NCBI RefSeq assembly: GCF_002563695.1
Contig: NZ_PDJI01000003.1
Span: 1-64,000, forward strand
Source: Georgenia soli
Lineage (GTDB): Bacteria; Actinomycetota; Actinomycetes; Actinomycetales; Actinomycetaceae
Reading direction: 5' to 3'
DNA: 64,000 nucleotides
In this document: one piece after another, positions 1-8,679 of the stretch
How positions within the stretch are numbered: position 1 is the stretch's first letter
How the letters are laid out: every line of letters begins with the position of its first letter
Notes under the pieces: model-generated
What the model was told of the DNA's origin: nothing
Databases searched by the model: none
Seen by the model: the letters and a program-made list of their open reading frames with translations, nothing else
Translations under genes and position numbers: made by a program

Positions 1-62
1 CCGACCCGGTCTTCATCCGCACCGTGCGCGGGGTCGGCTACCGCATGGGGCCGGGCCGGTGA
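1..62 (+). CDS. Response regulator, C-terminal end only (OmpR/PhoB type)
   Basis: Only the last 19 codons are in the window, read in the frame that ends with TGA at 60-62. They encode a VRGVGYRM segment, which is the end of the winged-helix DNA-binding domain of OmpR/PhoB response regulators (the wing hairpin). The stop overlaps the GTG start of the histidine kinase that follows, so the two form a translationally coupled two-component pair. The receiver domain lies upstream of the window. The family is confident from this short motif, but the regulon cannot be read. The genes downstream suggest metal or envelope stress. Confidence 0.8.
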   Translation, partial: DPVFIRTVRGVGYRMGPGR

Positions 63-1171
63 GGATCGCCCGGTGGGGCCTGGCGGCCCGGCTCCTCGCC
101 GCGATCGTCGTGGTCGTCCTGGCGGGGTCGGCGACCGCCTGGGCGGTCGCCTCCGCGATCGGCCCGGCGGTCTTCCACCTCCACATCGAACAGTCCGGTA
201 CCTCCGACCCGGGCGTGGTGCGCCACTCCGAGGAGGCGTTCGCCACCGCCTCGGCCTACTCCCTCGGCCTGGCCCTGGCCGCAGCCCTGGCCACCTCCGT
301 GCTGGTCAGCATCTTTCTCACACGGCGGATCGCACACTCGCTGGACCCGGTGCGCCAGGCCGCCGCGAAGGTTGCGGGCGGTGACTACTCCGCCCGCGTG
401 CCCGAGGTCGGGATGGGAAACCGAGTTCGACGACCTGGCACGTTCGTTCAACACCATGGCCGAAGACCTGGGCCGCATCGAGCAGACCCGCACCCGCATA
501 CTCGGCGACCTCGCCACGAGATGCGCACCCCCGTGGCGACCCTCGACGGCTACCTCGAGGGCATCCAGGACGGCGTCGTACCGGTCGACGAGGAGACCCT
601 CGCGATGCTGCGCGACCAGGTCTCCCGCCTGGCCCGCCTGGCCCAGGACATCTCCCTCGTCACCACCGCCGAGGAGGGCAGGCTCACGATGCACCGGCAA
701 CAGGTGCGTGTCGGTGCCCTCCTGGACGCCGCGCAGGCCCAGGCCGCCGCGCGGTACGCCGTCCGCGGGATCGACCTCGACGTCACCGCGTCGACATTGG
801 TGCGCGAGACGGTGGTCTCGGCGGACGTGGACCGGATGGGCCAGGTGCTGACCAACCTCCTCGACAACGCCCTGCGGCACACCGCCGCGGGCGGACTCGT
901 CGGCATCCACGCCAGCCGGGAAGGCGGGACCGTGCGGATCGAGGTCACCGACGACGGCGAGGGCATCGCCGCCGAGCACCTGCCGCACCTCTTCGAGCGG
1001 TTCTACCGGGCCGACACCGCTCGGGACCGCGCGCACGGCGGCTCGGGGATCGGCCTGGCGGTCACCCGGTCGATCGTGCGCTCCCACGGCGGGGAGGTCA
1101 CCGCCACCAGCGCCGGAAAGGGTCAGGGAGCGGCGTTCACCGTCGAGCTCCCTGCGGCAGACGTGGCGTAG
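59..1171 (+). CDS. Sensor histidine kinase with an out-of-frame HAMP segment
   Basis: Membrane sensor kinase of 370 aa starting at a GTG that overlaps the regulator stop. There is a membrane helix near residues 10-32, a short extracytoplasmic part, a second helix near 70-92, then HAMP, the phospho-acceptor H-box (HEMRTP) and an ATPase domain with NLLDNALRHT, DDGEGI, FERFYRAD and GGSGIGLAV. The frame is open throughout, but from about 411 to 516 the conserved HAMP/linker sequence (ETEFDDLARSFNTMAEDL) is in another frame. It returns to frame just before the H-box, where one C appears to be missing from GCCCAC. About 35 residues of HAMP and linker are therefore scrambled by two compensating indels. 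Either the sequence has errors or signal transmission is damaged. Confidence 0.85.
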   Translation: MRIARWGLAARLLAAIVVVVLAGSATAWAVASAIGPAVFHLHIEQSGTSDPGVVRHSEEAFATASAYSLGLALAAALATSVLVSIFLTRRIAHSLDPVRQAAAKVAGGDYSARVPEVGMGNRVRRPGTFVQHHGRRPGPHRADPHPHTRRPRHEMRTPVATLDGYLEGIQDGVVPVDEETLAMLRDQVSRLARLAQDISLVTTAEEGRLTMHRQQVRVGALLDAAQAQAAARYAVRGIDLDVTASTLVRETVVSADVDRMGQVLTNLLDNALRHTAAGGLVGIHASREGGTVRIEVTDDGEGIAAEHLPHLFERFYRADTARDRAHGGSGIGLAVTRSIVRSHGGEVTATSAGKGQGAAFTVELPAADVA

Positions 1172-1481
1172 GGGCGGCCTGAGGCCGGTGCCGCTGCCGG
1201 CGGGCCGGGAAGATCGCGGAGACCACCCAGACAGCCAGGCCCACGTAGAGCACGCACACCAGGACGAGCACGAGCCACAGCTGTACCGACATGTCGATCT
1301 CCTCCCACGGACGGGGACAAGTCTCCAACGGCAACCCCCGGCTACCCCTGCAGGTGGGACAAAGATCCCGGGCCAGTTTGATGAAGGTTTGATGAAGACC
1401 GGCCCCCGGGCTGGACCCGGCACCTGCCCCCTTGTTCCACTCCCAGGGCACAGATGTCGCCAAACGTTGGAGCACGTTCCC

Positions 1482-2133
1482 GTGAAGATCGCTTCCCGTC
1501 TTGCCGCCGGTACCGGCGCCCTCGTCCTTTCCCTGACCCTGGCCGCCTGCGGCGGCTCGGAGGAGGCTGCCGAGGCCGGGCGCGACCCCCCAGGAGCAGG
1601 CCGCGACGGCGACCGCTGGCACGTCCGGCGACGCGGCGGTCGACGAGGCGCACAACGACGCCGACACGACGTTCGCGCAGATGATGATCGTCCATCACGA
1701 GGGCGCCATCGAGATGAGCGACCTCGCCGTGGAGAAGGCCGACTCGGAAGAGGTGCGCGCCTTGGCCGAGGACATCTCCGCCGCGCAGGGCCCGGAGATC
1801 GAGCAGATGACCTCCTGGCTGGAGGCCTGGGGCGAGGAGACCATGCCGATGGACCACGGCGGCATGGACCACGGCGGCATGGACCACGGCGGCATGGACA
1901 TGGACGGGATGAGCCAGGAGGAGGCCATGGGCCACCTCGAGGACCAGTCCGGTCCCGACTTCGACCGCCGGTTCCTCGAGCTGATGATCGCCCACCACGA
2001 GGGCGCGGTGACCATGGCCGAGGACGAACTCGCCGACGGGGAGAACCCCCAGGCGCTCGAGCTGGCGCAGAAGATCATCGACGACCAGCAGGCCGAGATC
2101 GCCCAGATGGAGCAGATGCTGCAGAACCTGTGA
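1482..2133 (+). pseudogene. DUF305 lipoprotein, broken by a frameshift at a C6 run
   Basis: DUF305 proteins are exported His/Met-rich proteins often found with copper resistance genes. A GTG at 1482 begins a lipoprotein signal peptide (LSLTLAACGG, lipobox LAAC). At the six-C run 1586-1591 the frame changes. In the new frame come QEQAATATAG and then the DUF305 domain with two MMIVHHEGA / LMIAHHEGA motifs and three MDHGG repeats, ending at 2133. One added or lost C joins signal and domain into about 217 aa. The homopolymer site makes a sequencing error plausible, but as read the gene is split. No separate start with a convincing ribosome site serves the second half. Confidence 0.8.
1849..1893 (+). 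repeat. Three tandem 15-bp repeats coding MDHGG
   Basis: ATGGACCACGGCGGC occurs three times head to tail inside the DUF305 gene and codes for MDHGG three times, followed by MDMDGM. Met/His clusters of this kind are typical copper ligands in exported proteins. The exact DNA repeat suggests recent expansion by slippage. Confidence 0.85.
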
Positions 2134-2282
2134 CGTTCCGGGGACGGCGCGGAGAGACGAGTCCTCGGACCTGCGAACCGCCCGCAGCCCCACGCCTTCA
2201 CCCTGACCGCCGGCGGCGCGGCCCCACTCCCCCTGGGGCGCGCCGCCGGCAAACGTATGCCTGTTCACCGGAGGAGAGTTCC

Positions 2283-3172
2283 TTGTCCGCCTCATCTATG
2301 ACCGCGCGGGTCGCCCTCGTCCTCGCGCTGAGCACGGTCGTGGCCGCGTGCTCGCAGACCGGCACCACGCCCGACGGACAGCCGCCGCGGCCGCGGCGAA
2401 CGACCCGGGCACGGCGTTCGGTCACGTCCACGGTTTGGGTGTGAACCCGGCCGAGGACACCGTCTACGTCGCCACCCATCACGGCCTCTACTCCCTCGAC
2501 GGTGCCGGCGAGCGGGTCGGCACCTCCCGTGCCGATCTGATGGGGTTCACCGTCGTCGGGGAGGACACCTTCCTGGCGAGCGGACACCCGGCTCCTGACG
2601 AGGCTGGGCCGAGCAACCTCGGCCTGATCCGCAGCACCGACGCCGGGCAGACCTGGGAAGAGGTGTCCCTAGGCGGGCAGAGCGACTTCCACGGGCTGAC
2701 CGCGACCGGGGACCGGGTCTACGGCCTGGACTCGGGCACCGGGACGGTGATGCGCAGCGACGACGGCGGCGAGACGTGGCAGCAGGGCGCGAGCCTGCCC
2801 GCCCGGGACCTCGACGTCGACCCGGCCGACCCGGACCGGGTGGTGGCCACCACCGCCGAGGGGCTCGTGGTCAGCACGGACGGTGGCGTCACCTTCGCCC
2901 CGGCCGAGCTCCAGCCGCCCCGCCCGCTCGTCGTCGTAGACCACCTCCCCGCCGACGAGGGCGGCCCGACACCCCTGGTCGGCCTCGACACCGCCGGGGT
3001 GCTGTGGCGCTTCCCGGGGGCGGCGTGGAGCTCAGCCGGCCCGGAGAACGGCGAACCGCATGCGTTCACCGCGGTGGACGAGGACACCTACCTGGCCGCG
3101 TTCGGCACCGACATCGCCCGCACCGACGACGGCGGAAGCACCTGGCTGGTCGTCTCCGGGTCCGCCCGCTGA
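2283..3172 (+). pseudogene. F510_1955-type BNR-repeat lipoprotein, frameshifted
   Basis: Exported beta-propeller-like protein of the family with an HVHGLGVNP motif and Asp-box (BNR) repeats. It usually sits near copper resistance genes and its function is unknown. A strong ribosome site (GGAGGAG, 2270-2276) points to TTG at 2283. The signal peptide has a lipobox (VVAACS). Around 2385-2400, in a CCGCCGCGGCCGCGG stretch, the reading frame changes. The rest (AAAAAANDPGTAFGHVHGLG onward, with TDAGQTW, SDDGGETW and TDDGGSTW Asp boxes) runs in another frame to 3172. As read the gene is split between signal and propeller, and the GC-rich repeat makes a sequencing error possible. Confidence 0.75.
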
Positions 3173-3175
3173 CTC

Positions 3176-3796
3176 TCACAGCCGGGAGGTGACCTCCTGC
3201 AGGAGCTTGGCCGGCTCGAGCCACATGGAGGGGTACTCGCCCTGCCAGCGCTGGACACCGTCGGCGTCGATCAGGACGAACCCGTGCCCGGGCAGGCCCG
3301 CGTGCATGCCGGTCCCGAGGACCCCGTAGGCCTCGGAGACCATGCCGTCGTCGATCAGGTAGGGGGTAGTGACGCCGTAGCGGGTCAGGTCGGGCTGGAT
3401 CTGTTCGGCCGTGTTCATCACGATCGGCAGGACGGTGATGCCCGCCTCGGCGAACCCTGGCTCCTTCTCGATCTCGGCCATCTGCACCGTGCACGAGGCG
3501 CACCCGGCGCCCTCGTTGAAGTAGATCACCACGGGGCCGCCACGCAGGTCGGACAGGGTCACCTCATCCCCCGCCGTGGTGGGCAGCGTGAAGTCCGGCG
3601 CGAGGTGGTCCTGCTCGCCCGCCTCCGGGCGCGCGGAGAGGAGCCCGGCGGTGACGACGACGACGGCGAGCAGCAGACCGAGCAGCCAGGCGATCCTGAT
3701 GCGGCGGGCCTTAGCGTCGGCGGTGCGGCGCTCCTCGGCGAGCTGGGCCAGGACGGCCCCTCTCTGCCGGCGTGCCTTGGTGGCGGTGCTGGTCAT
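3176..3796 (-). CDS. Membrane-anchored redoxin (peroxiredoxin/TlpA-like)
   Basis: 206 aa. A basic cytoplasmic N-terminus and one membrane helix (about residues 33-52) anchor a thioredoxin-fold domain outside the membrane. That domain has the AhpC/TSA start (LAPDFTLPTTAGDEVTLSDL) and a GAGCASCTVQM motif, where the CxxC pair is the expected redox centre. The ATG overlaps the ccdA stop by 4 nt (ATGA), so it is the last gene of a coupled three-gene operon. It probably receives electrons from CcdA and reduces disulfides or peroxides on the outer face. The exact substrate is unknown, and its place next to copper genes suggests a role in metal or thiol stress. Confidence 0.8.
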   Translation of the reverse strand: MTSTATKARRQRGAVLAQLAEERRTADAKARRIRIAWLLGLLLAVVVVTAGLLSARPEAGEQDHLAPDFTLPTTAGDEVTLSDLRGGPVVIYFNEGAGCASCTVQMAEIEKEPGFAEAGITVLPIVMNTAEQIQPDLTRYGVTTPYLIDDGMVSEAYGVLGTGMHAGLPGHGFVLIDADGVQRWQGEYPSMWLEPAKLLQEVTSRL

Positions 3797-4746
3797 CGGT
3801 GGAGCCTTTCTGGTTCGTGGGTGTCGTGGCAGGACTGTTCGGCGCCGCCGGGACCGTCCTCGTGGGCGGCTTGGGTCGACGGGGTGCGCCGGTCACGCAG
3901 CGCCGCGACGACGAAGATCGCGGCCAGGCCGAGCAGGCCGGCGCCGAGGACCGGCTCGGGCACCGGGGCAAGCCAGTTCTGCACGCCCGCGAAGACCTCG
4001 GCGAGCCACGTGCCGACCGCCTCCTGGGCGGCCGTGCCGCCGGTCATGTCCGGGCTGCCGGCCAGAGCCATGACGAAGATCCCCATGACGGCGAACGCGA
4101 CCGCGACAGCGAGGTTGACGGTGTTGGTCACCAGCGTCCGCCCGGCGAGCCGCAGCCTGACCAGCCGGGCACGGAAGGGTCGGCGCTGGTCCAGCCGGAG
4201 GGTGTCCCACAGCAGCCCCATGACGAACAGTGGGAACACCATCCCGAAGACGTACGCCAGCCCGAGCACCGCACCTCCGGCCACGGACCCGGAGAGGGCG
4301 GACAGCGTCATCACGCCGGCGAGGACGGGGGCGCAGCAGCTGGAGGCGACGCCGGAGAAGACCCCCAGTGCGAAGAAGCTGGCGGTGTCGCCCCGGGCGG
4401 TGTCCGGTGCCCGCAGGAAGCTCGGCAGCGACCACATCCGGCCCGACAGCGACAGCCCCGCCAGGACGAGCATCAGCAGGCCGCCGGTGACGTACAGCGG
4501 GGCGTGGTACTTCGCGATCGCCCCGGCCACCAGGCTCACCCCGACGGTGATCGGGACCAGCACCAGGGCCAGGCCGGCGGTGAAGACGAACGTCAACGGC
4601 AGCAGCCGCCACCGCCGGTTCTTCACCGCACCGGCGAGGTAGCTCGGGGCGAGGAAGACGATGCAGCACGGGGCGAACAGGGCCACCCCGCCGGCGAAGA
4701 AGGCCGCCAGGACGGAGCCGCCGGCCAGGAGCTCGCTGCCCATCAC
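3793..4746 (-). CDS. ccdA: CcdA-family thiol:disulfide electron transporter
   Basis: 317 aa polytopic membrane protein with about eight helices in two related halves. Each half carries a cysteine pair, FAPCCIVFLAPSY near residue 27 and SSCCAPVL near residue 136, in a CcdA/DsbD-like arrangement. CcdA proteins move electrons from cytoplasmic thioredoxin to outward-facing thioredoxin-like partners. Here both likely partners are in the same operon: a cytoplasmic thioredoxin-like protein upstream and a membrane-anchored redoxin downstream, each overlapping by 4 nt. The adjacent CC pairs differ from the single Cys per half seen in many CcdA proteins, which may fit a metal or mercury-type variant. 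No cytochrome c maturation genes are nearby. Confidence 0.8.
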   Translation of the reverse strand: MMGSELLAGGSVLAAFFAGGVALFAPCCIVFLAPSYLAGAVKNRRWRLLPLTFVFTAGLALVLVPITVGVSLVAGAIAKYHAPLYVTGGLLMLVLAGLSLSGRMWSLPSFLRAPDTARGDTASFFALGVFSGVASSCCAPVLAGVMTLSALSGSVAGGAVLGLAYVFGMVFPLFVMGLLWDTLRLDQRRPFRARLVRLRLAGRTLVTNTVNLAVAVAFAVMGIFVMALAGSPDMTGGTAAQEAVGTWLAEVFAGVQNWLAPVPEPVLGAGLLGLAAIFVVAALRDRRTPSTQAAHEDGPGGAEQSCHDTHEPERLHR

Positions 4747-5081
4747 CGGCCCCCGGCAGCCGCAGCGGGCGACGTGGCGGTCCGCCGGGCGGCGACGAGC
4801 TTCTCGAGCTTGCGCCGGGGCAGGCGGCCGGAGCTGAAGAACGCCCCGTCGACCAGCACCAGCGGGCTCAACGCCGGCCGGTGCTCGGCCACCAGCTGGA
4901 TGCCCTCCTCCGACTCCAGCTCGACGATCCGCACCTCAAGACCGAGGGTGTCCACCCGCTGGGCCAGTACCCGCTCCGCGTCCTCGCAGAAGTGGCACGC
5001 CGGCGCGGTCACCACGACAACCGGAATCTTCCCTTTGTCGACGTCCACGTCGACCCCTTCCACCGAAGTAGCGCTGCTCAC
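4743..5081 (-). CDS. Small thioredoxin/glutaredoxin-like protein
   Basis: About 112 aa with a TAPACHFCEDAERVL motif (CxxC) after a beta strand (KIPVVVV), then a second conserved Pro region (RPALSPLVLVDG), as in the thioredoxin/glutaredoxin fold. No signal peptide is seen, so it is probably cytoplasmic and could pass electrons to CcdA. It is the first gene of the coupled operon and its stop overlaps the ccdA ATG. The start is uncertain. GTG at 5081 is chosen, GTG at 5063 is also possible, and neither has a strong ribosome site. The open frame continues further upstream without homology-like sequence. Confidence 0.7.
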   Translation of the reverse strand: MSSATSVEGVDVDVDKGKIPVVVVTAPACHFCEDAERVLAQRVDTLGLEVRIVELESEEGIQLVAEHRPALSPLVLVDGAFFSSGRLPRRKLEKLVAARRTATSPAAAAGGR

Positions 5082-5179
5082 CAGCGAAGCGTGGCCGACC
5101 CGTACCGTCCGTTCTGCGACGGACCTGTGAAGAAACGACGAAGACTCCAGTGGCGGGCCATGCGGTGGAGAATGAATCC

Positions 5180-5344
5180 GTGACCGACGACGGTGACGCG
5201 GGCGTGCATCAGCAGCCCGACGGTTCCTGGATCTGGTGGGCCCGCTGGCTCGGCGGCGTCGAGCAGTCCGGCCACACCTTCCCCGGCCGTGAGGACGCCG
5301 TCCGGGCTCTGCGTGAAGTGCTCGACGACAGCACGAACGCATAA
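5180..5344 (+). CDS. Small protein, possibly DUF2188-like
   Basis: 54 aa from GTG 5180, preceded by GGAG at 5167-5170. An ATG at 5150 would give 64 aa but has no visible ribosome site. The sequence DGSWIWWARWLGG followed by a Gly/His turn and EDAVRALREVL resembles short DUF2188 or phage-type proteins in which a beta hairpin is followed by one helix. It lies between the divergent thiol operon and the copper ATPase. Function is unknown. Confidence 0.45.
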   Translation: MTDDGDAGVHQQPDGSWIWWARWLGGVEQSGHTFPGREDAVRALREVLDDSTNA

Positions 5345-5424
5345 GGCCGGGATATCCCCATGATGAAGAAACTCTGAAGATTCGTGGCTTGGGGAACAGA
5401 TCTGTCGCGGCACCAGTTGCGCCG

Positions 5425-5443
5425 GATACCCCCTCGGGGTATC
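5425..5443 (+). promoter_or_regulatory. CsoR-like copper operator
   Basis: GATACCCC-CTC-GGGGTATC is a perfect 8-bp inverted repeat with a 3-bp centre, 26 bp before the copper ATPase ATG. It matches the known shape of CsoR operators (GTATACCCC/GGGGTATAC type with G-tract half sites). CsoR represses copper efflux genes until Cu(I) binds. No csoR gene is in the window, so the repressor would act in trans. Assignment is by pattern only. Confidence 0.7.
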
Positions 5444-5468
5444 AACCGCAGCACCAAGGAGGCGAGCG

Positions 5469-7724
5469 ATGAACGGCTCAGAGCACCGACACGAACATGT
5501 ACCCGGAGCGGGCCACCCCGCCGGACCGGATGACTCTGCCGAGAGCTCACCACCGGTGCACGACCGCCATGGTGGTCACGACGCCGGGCAGATGGCCCAC
5601 GAAGGCCATGCCATGACGACCACGGTCGACGGTGAGCACTCAGCCCACGAGCACGCCAGCCACGCCGCGCACGCGGGACACGGCGGGCACGGCGACCACG
5701 TCGGGATGTTCCGGCGGCTGTTCTGGATCAACCTCCTCCTCGCGGTCCCGACAGTGCTGCTCAGCGGGATGTTCGCAGACCTGCTCGGCTACTCCTTGCC
5801 CCAGGCGCCGGGACTCGCACTCGTCTCGCCGGTCCTGGGCACGGTCATCTACCTCTGGGGCGGTCGGCCGTTCCTGACCGGCGCCGTCTCCGAGGTCCGG
5901 GCGCGCAAGCCCGGGATGATGCTGCTGATCGGCATGGCGATCACGGTCGCCTTCGTCGCCTCCTGGGGCGCCACGCTCGGTGTGCTGTCCCCCGAGCTGG
6001 ATTTCTGGTGGGAGCTCGCGCTCCTGGTCGTGATCATGCTGCTCGGTCACTGGCTCGAGATGCGCTCCCTGGCCAAGACATCCTCGGCGCTGGACGAGCT
6101 CGCCGCGCTCCTGCCGGACGAGGCGGAGAAGGTCGACGGCGATCGTGTCGTCACGGTCGCCCCGGCCGACCTCCGGCTCGGCGATGTCGTCATCGTTCGC
6201 CCCGGCGGGCGGATCGCGGCCGACGGCACGGTCGTCGACGGCGCCGCTGACGTCGATGAGTCGATGATCACCGGCGAGTCCCGGCCCGTGCGACGGGAGA
6301 GCGGCGCCCACGTCGTCGCAGGCACCGTCGCCACGGACAACGCCCTGCGTGTGCGGGTCGACGCCGTCGGGGACGACACCGCTCTCGCGGGCATCCAGCG
6401 GCTGGTCGCCGAGGCCCAGTCCTCCACCACCCGCGCCCAGCTTCTTGCCGACCGGGCCGCGGGATGGCTGTTCTGGTTCGCCCTGGTCGCGGCGATCATC
6501 ACCATCGCCATCTGGTCGATCGTCGGCAGCCCCGACTTCGCGATCATCCGCGCGATCACCGTCCTGGTCATCGCCTGCCCCCACGCTCTCGGCCTCGCGA
6601 TTCCGCTCGTGGTGTCGATCTCCACCGAGCGCGCCGGCCGGGCCGGAGTCCTGGTGAAGGACCGAGGTGCACTGGAGCGCATGCGCACGGTCGACGCCGT
6701 CCTCTTCGACAAGACTGGCACCCTCACCAAGGGCGAACCGGCGCTGCACGACATCGAGACCACGAGCCTGGACCGGGACGAGCTGCTCGCCCTGGCCGCC
6801 GCGGCCGAGGCCGACAGCGAGCACCCGCTCGCCCGCGCCATCACCGCCGCGGCGGACGAACGCGGACTGAGCGTGCCCCGCGCGAGCGACTTCTCCGCCT
6901 CGACCGCCGTCGGGGTCACCGCCACCGTGGACGGACGGAAGGTCGCCGTCGGCGGCCCGAACCTGCTCGCCGAGCACGGCCTGGCCCCGCTGCCCCAGAC
7001 GGCGGCATGGTCAGAGCGGGGTGCGATCGTGCTGCACGTCCTCGTCGACGGGCAGGTCGCCGGGGCGCTGGCCCTGGAGGACGAGGTGCGTCAGGAGTCC
7101 CGCGAGGCCGTCGAGGCCCTGCACGCGCTGGGCGTCCACGTCGTGATGATCACCGGTGACGCCGAACCGGTCGCCCGCGCCGTCGCGGCCGAGCTCGGCA
7201 TAGACCAGGTCTTCGCAGGTGTGCGCCCGGAGAACAAGAGCGAGAAGGTCTTCGAGCTCCAGCGCCAGGGCCGCACAGTCGCCATGGTCGGCGACGGCGT
7301 CAACGACGCCCCCGCCCTCGCGCAGGCTGACGTCGGCATCGCCATCGGTGCCGGCACGGACGTCGCCATCGCCTCGGCCGGCGTCATCCTCGCCTCCGAC
7401 GACCCCCGCTCCGTGCTGTCCGTCATCCAGCTCTCCCGGTCCGGGTACCGGAAGATGAAGCAGAACCTGTGGTGGGCCGCCGGGTACAACATCGCCGCCG
7501 TCCCGCTCGCCGCGGGCGTCCTCGCCCCCGTCGGGTTCGTCCTGCCCATGGAGATCGGCGCACTGCTCATGTCGGCCTCGACCATCGTCGTCGCCGCCAA
7601 CGCCCAGCTCCTGCGCCGGCTCGACCTCAGTCCCGAGGCCTCCACCGCCGCCGCCCACGGCGCGCCGCAAGTCCCCGGCCGCCAGGCCGCACGCCAGCCG
7701 CAGCCCGAGATGGCAAGCCGCTGA
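5469..7724 (+). CDS. copB: Copper-exporting P-type ATPase, CPH (CopB, IB-3) type
   Basis: 751 aa pump. The first 80 residues are rich in His (HRHEH, HEHASHAAHAGHGGHGDH), replacing a CxxC metal domain. All P-type motifs are present: TGES in the actuator, CPH in the ion-binding membrane helix, DKTGTLTKGE (phosphorylated Asp), the EHPLA nucleotide motif and GDGVNDAPAL. CPH instead of CPC together with a His-rich tail marks the CopB-like group, which has been linked to Cu(I), Cu(II) or silver export. A perfect AAGGAGG ribosome site lies before the ATG and a CsoR-like operator precedes it. A terminator follows at 7790. The gene looks intact, unlike the three damaged genes upstream. Confidence 0.93.
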   Translation: MNGSEHRHEHVPGAGHPAGPDDSAESSPPVHDRHGGHDAGQMAHEGHAMTTTVDGEHSAHEHASHAAHAGHGGHGDHVGMFRRLFWINLLLAVPTVLLSGMFADLLGYSLPQAPGLALVSPVLGTVIYLWGGRPFLTGAVSEVRARKPGMMLLIGMAITVAFVASWGATLGVLSPELDFWWELALLVVIMLLGHWLEMRSLAKTSSALDELAALLPDEAEKVDGDRVVTVAPADLRLGDVVIVRPGGRIAADGTVVDGAADVDESMITGESRPVRRESGAHVVAGTVATDNALRVRVDAVGDDTALAGIQRLVAEAQSSTTRAQLLADRAAGWLFWFALVAAIITIAIWSIVGSPDFAIIRAITVLVIACPHALGLAIPLVVSISTERAGRAGVLVKDRGALERMRTVDAVLFDKTGTLTKGEPALHDIETTSLDRDELLALAAAAEADSEHPLARAITAAADERGLSVPRASDFSASTAVGVTATVDGRKVAVGGPNLLAEHGLAPLPQTAAWSERGAIVLHVLVDGQVAGALALEDEVRQESREAVEALHALGVHVVMITGDAEPVARAVAAELGIDQVFAGVRPENKSEKVFELQRQGRTVAMVGDGVNDAPALAQADVGIAIGAGTDVAIASAGVILASDDPRSVLSVIQLSRSGYRKMKQNLWWAAGYNIAAVPLAAGVLAPVGFVLPMEIGALLMSASTIVVAANAQLLRRLDLSPEASTAAAHGAPQVPGRQAARQPQPEMASR

Positions 7725-7789
7725 CCCACCGAACCTGCAAGCCGCCTGCACAGCACGACTAGTTGAAGCACCGTTACCGGCACAACGCG

Positions 7790-7817
7790 AACGCCTCGGG
7801 GACATCCCCGGGGCGTT
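7790..7817. terminator. Hairpin terminator between converging genes
   Basis: AACGCCTCGGGGA-CA-TCCCCGGGGCGTT forms a 13-bp stem with one mismatch and a short T run after it. It lies between the end of the copper ATPase and the end of the mobilization accessory gene, which converge, and could terminate both. Confidence 0.6.
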
Positions 7818-7826
7818 TCCGCCGAA

Positions 7827-8657
7827 CTACCGGCTCAGCTCCTGCTGTCGCTGTTCTGGGCCGCGGCTCTTCCGCGCCTTGGGCGCCTTCTTGCCTGCGG
7901 GCTTGACTGCCGCGGAGGGGTGGGTGCCCTGGCTGACGTCGGCGGTGATGCGTGCGGCCACGGTTTCGTAGTCGAGACCGCGACGCTCGAGGTCGGCGGC
8001 GAACGCCTGGCGTCGTTCGGCGCTGTCGTAGTTGTCCTTGCCGGCCTCGCGGGCGGCGGTGGCGCGGATCTGCTCCTGCTCCGCTACGAGAGTTGCTTCG
8101 GCTCGCTCGGCGGGGTCGGGTTCGTGCTGCGCGGCTGCGCGGGCTGTCGCGGCGGCCTGGTCGGCCATCCCGGCCTCGGCGACCAAGAGCTGCGCCTGGA
8201 CCTGTTCCTCGGCAACGCGGCCGCGTTCCTGTTCGGCTTGGGCGCGGCGGGCCTCGGCGCGTTCCAGCGCGACGCGCACGAGGTCGGGGTCGGCGGCGGC
8301 ACGGTCGACGTCGACGCCGTAGCGGCGTCGGACCTCGTCTCGGATGCGGTCGGCGGCTCGGTCGGCCTCAGGGTCCTGGCCGGTCCAGGCGCGGGCGGCG
8401 GTGTAGACGTGCTGGATGTCCTCGGGACCGGCCTGGTCCCACCACTCCGTGCGGAAGGCCGGGGCGAGGGCGGCGGCCTGCTCGGCGTGCAGCCGGGCGG
8501 TGAGCTCACGGGCCTGCTGTTCATCGGCAGCCTCGGCGCGACGAAGGCGTTCCTCGCGGGCTCGGGCGAGCATCTCGCCCATGCGTGCCCCGACGGTGAC
8601 GGCGACGCGCACCGATCCGGTCACGGCTTCCTCGATGCCGTCGGATTCCTCAACCAT
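7827..8657 (-). CDS. Mobilization-linked coiled-coil protein
   Basis: 276 aa, start ATG 8657 after a GGGGGA ribosome site. Most of the protein is charged helix rich in Ala, Glu and Arg, consistent with coiled coil. A middle segment resembles plasmid relaxase-linked proteins (RRYGVDVDRAAADPDLVRVAL). The C-terminus is Lys/Arg-rich (KPAGKKAPKARKSR) and may bind DNA. It follows the relaxase gene on the same strand with a 22-nt gap, so it is probably co-transcribed with mobC and the relaxase. It may be a relaxosome or coupling accessory. No enzymatic motif is visible. Confidence 0.55.
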   Translation of the reverse strand: MVEESDGIEEAVTGSVRVAVTVGARMGEMLARAREERLRRAEAADEQQARELTARLHAEQAAALAPAFRTEWWDQAGPEDIQHVYTAARAWTGQDPEADRAADRIRDEVRRRYGVDVDRAAADPDLVRVALERAEARRAQAEQERGRVAEEQVQAQLLVAEAGMADQAAATARAAAQHEPDPAERAEATLVAEQEQIRATAAREAGKDNYDSAERRQAFAADLERRGLDYETVAARITADVSQGTHPSAAVKPAGKKAPKARKSRGPEQRQQELSR

Positions 8658-8679
8658 GACGTTCCCCCATCTGTGTTGG

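Noticed and set aside
3066..3503. 145-aa and longer plus/minus frames across the redoxin and CcdA genes
   Set aside because: High-GC shadow frames of the real minus-strand operon, Arg/Pro-rich with no motifs.
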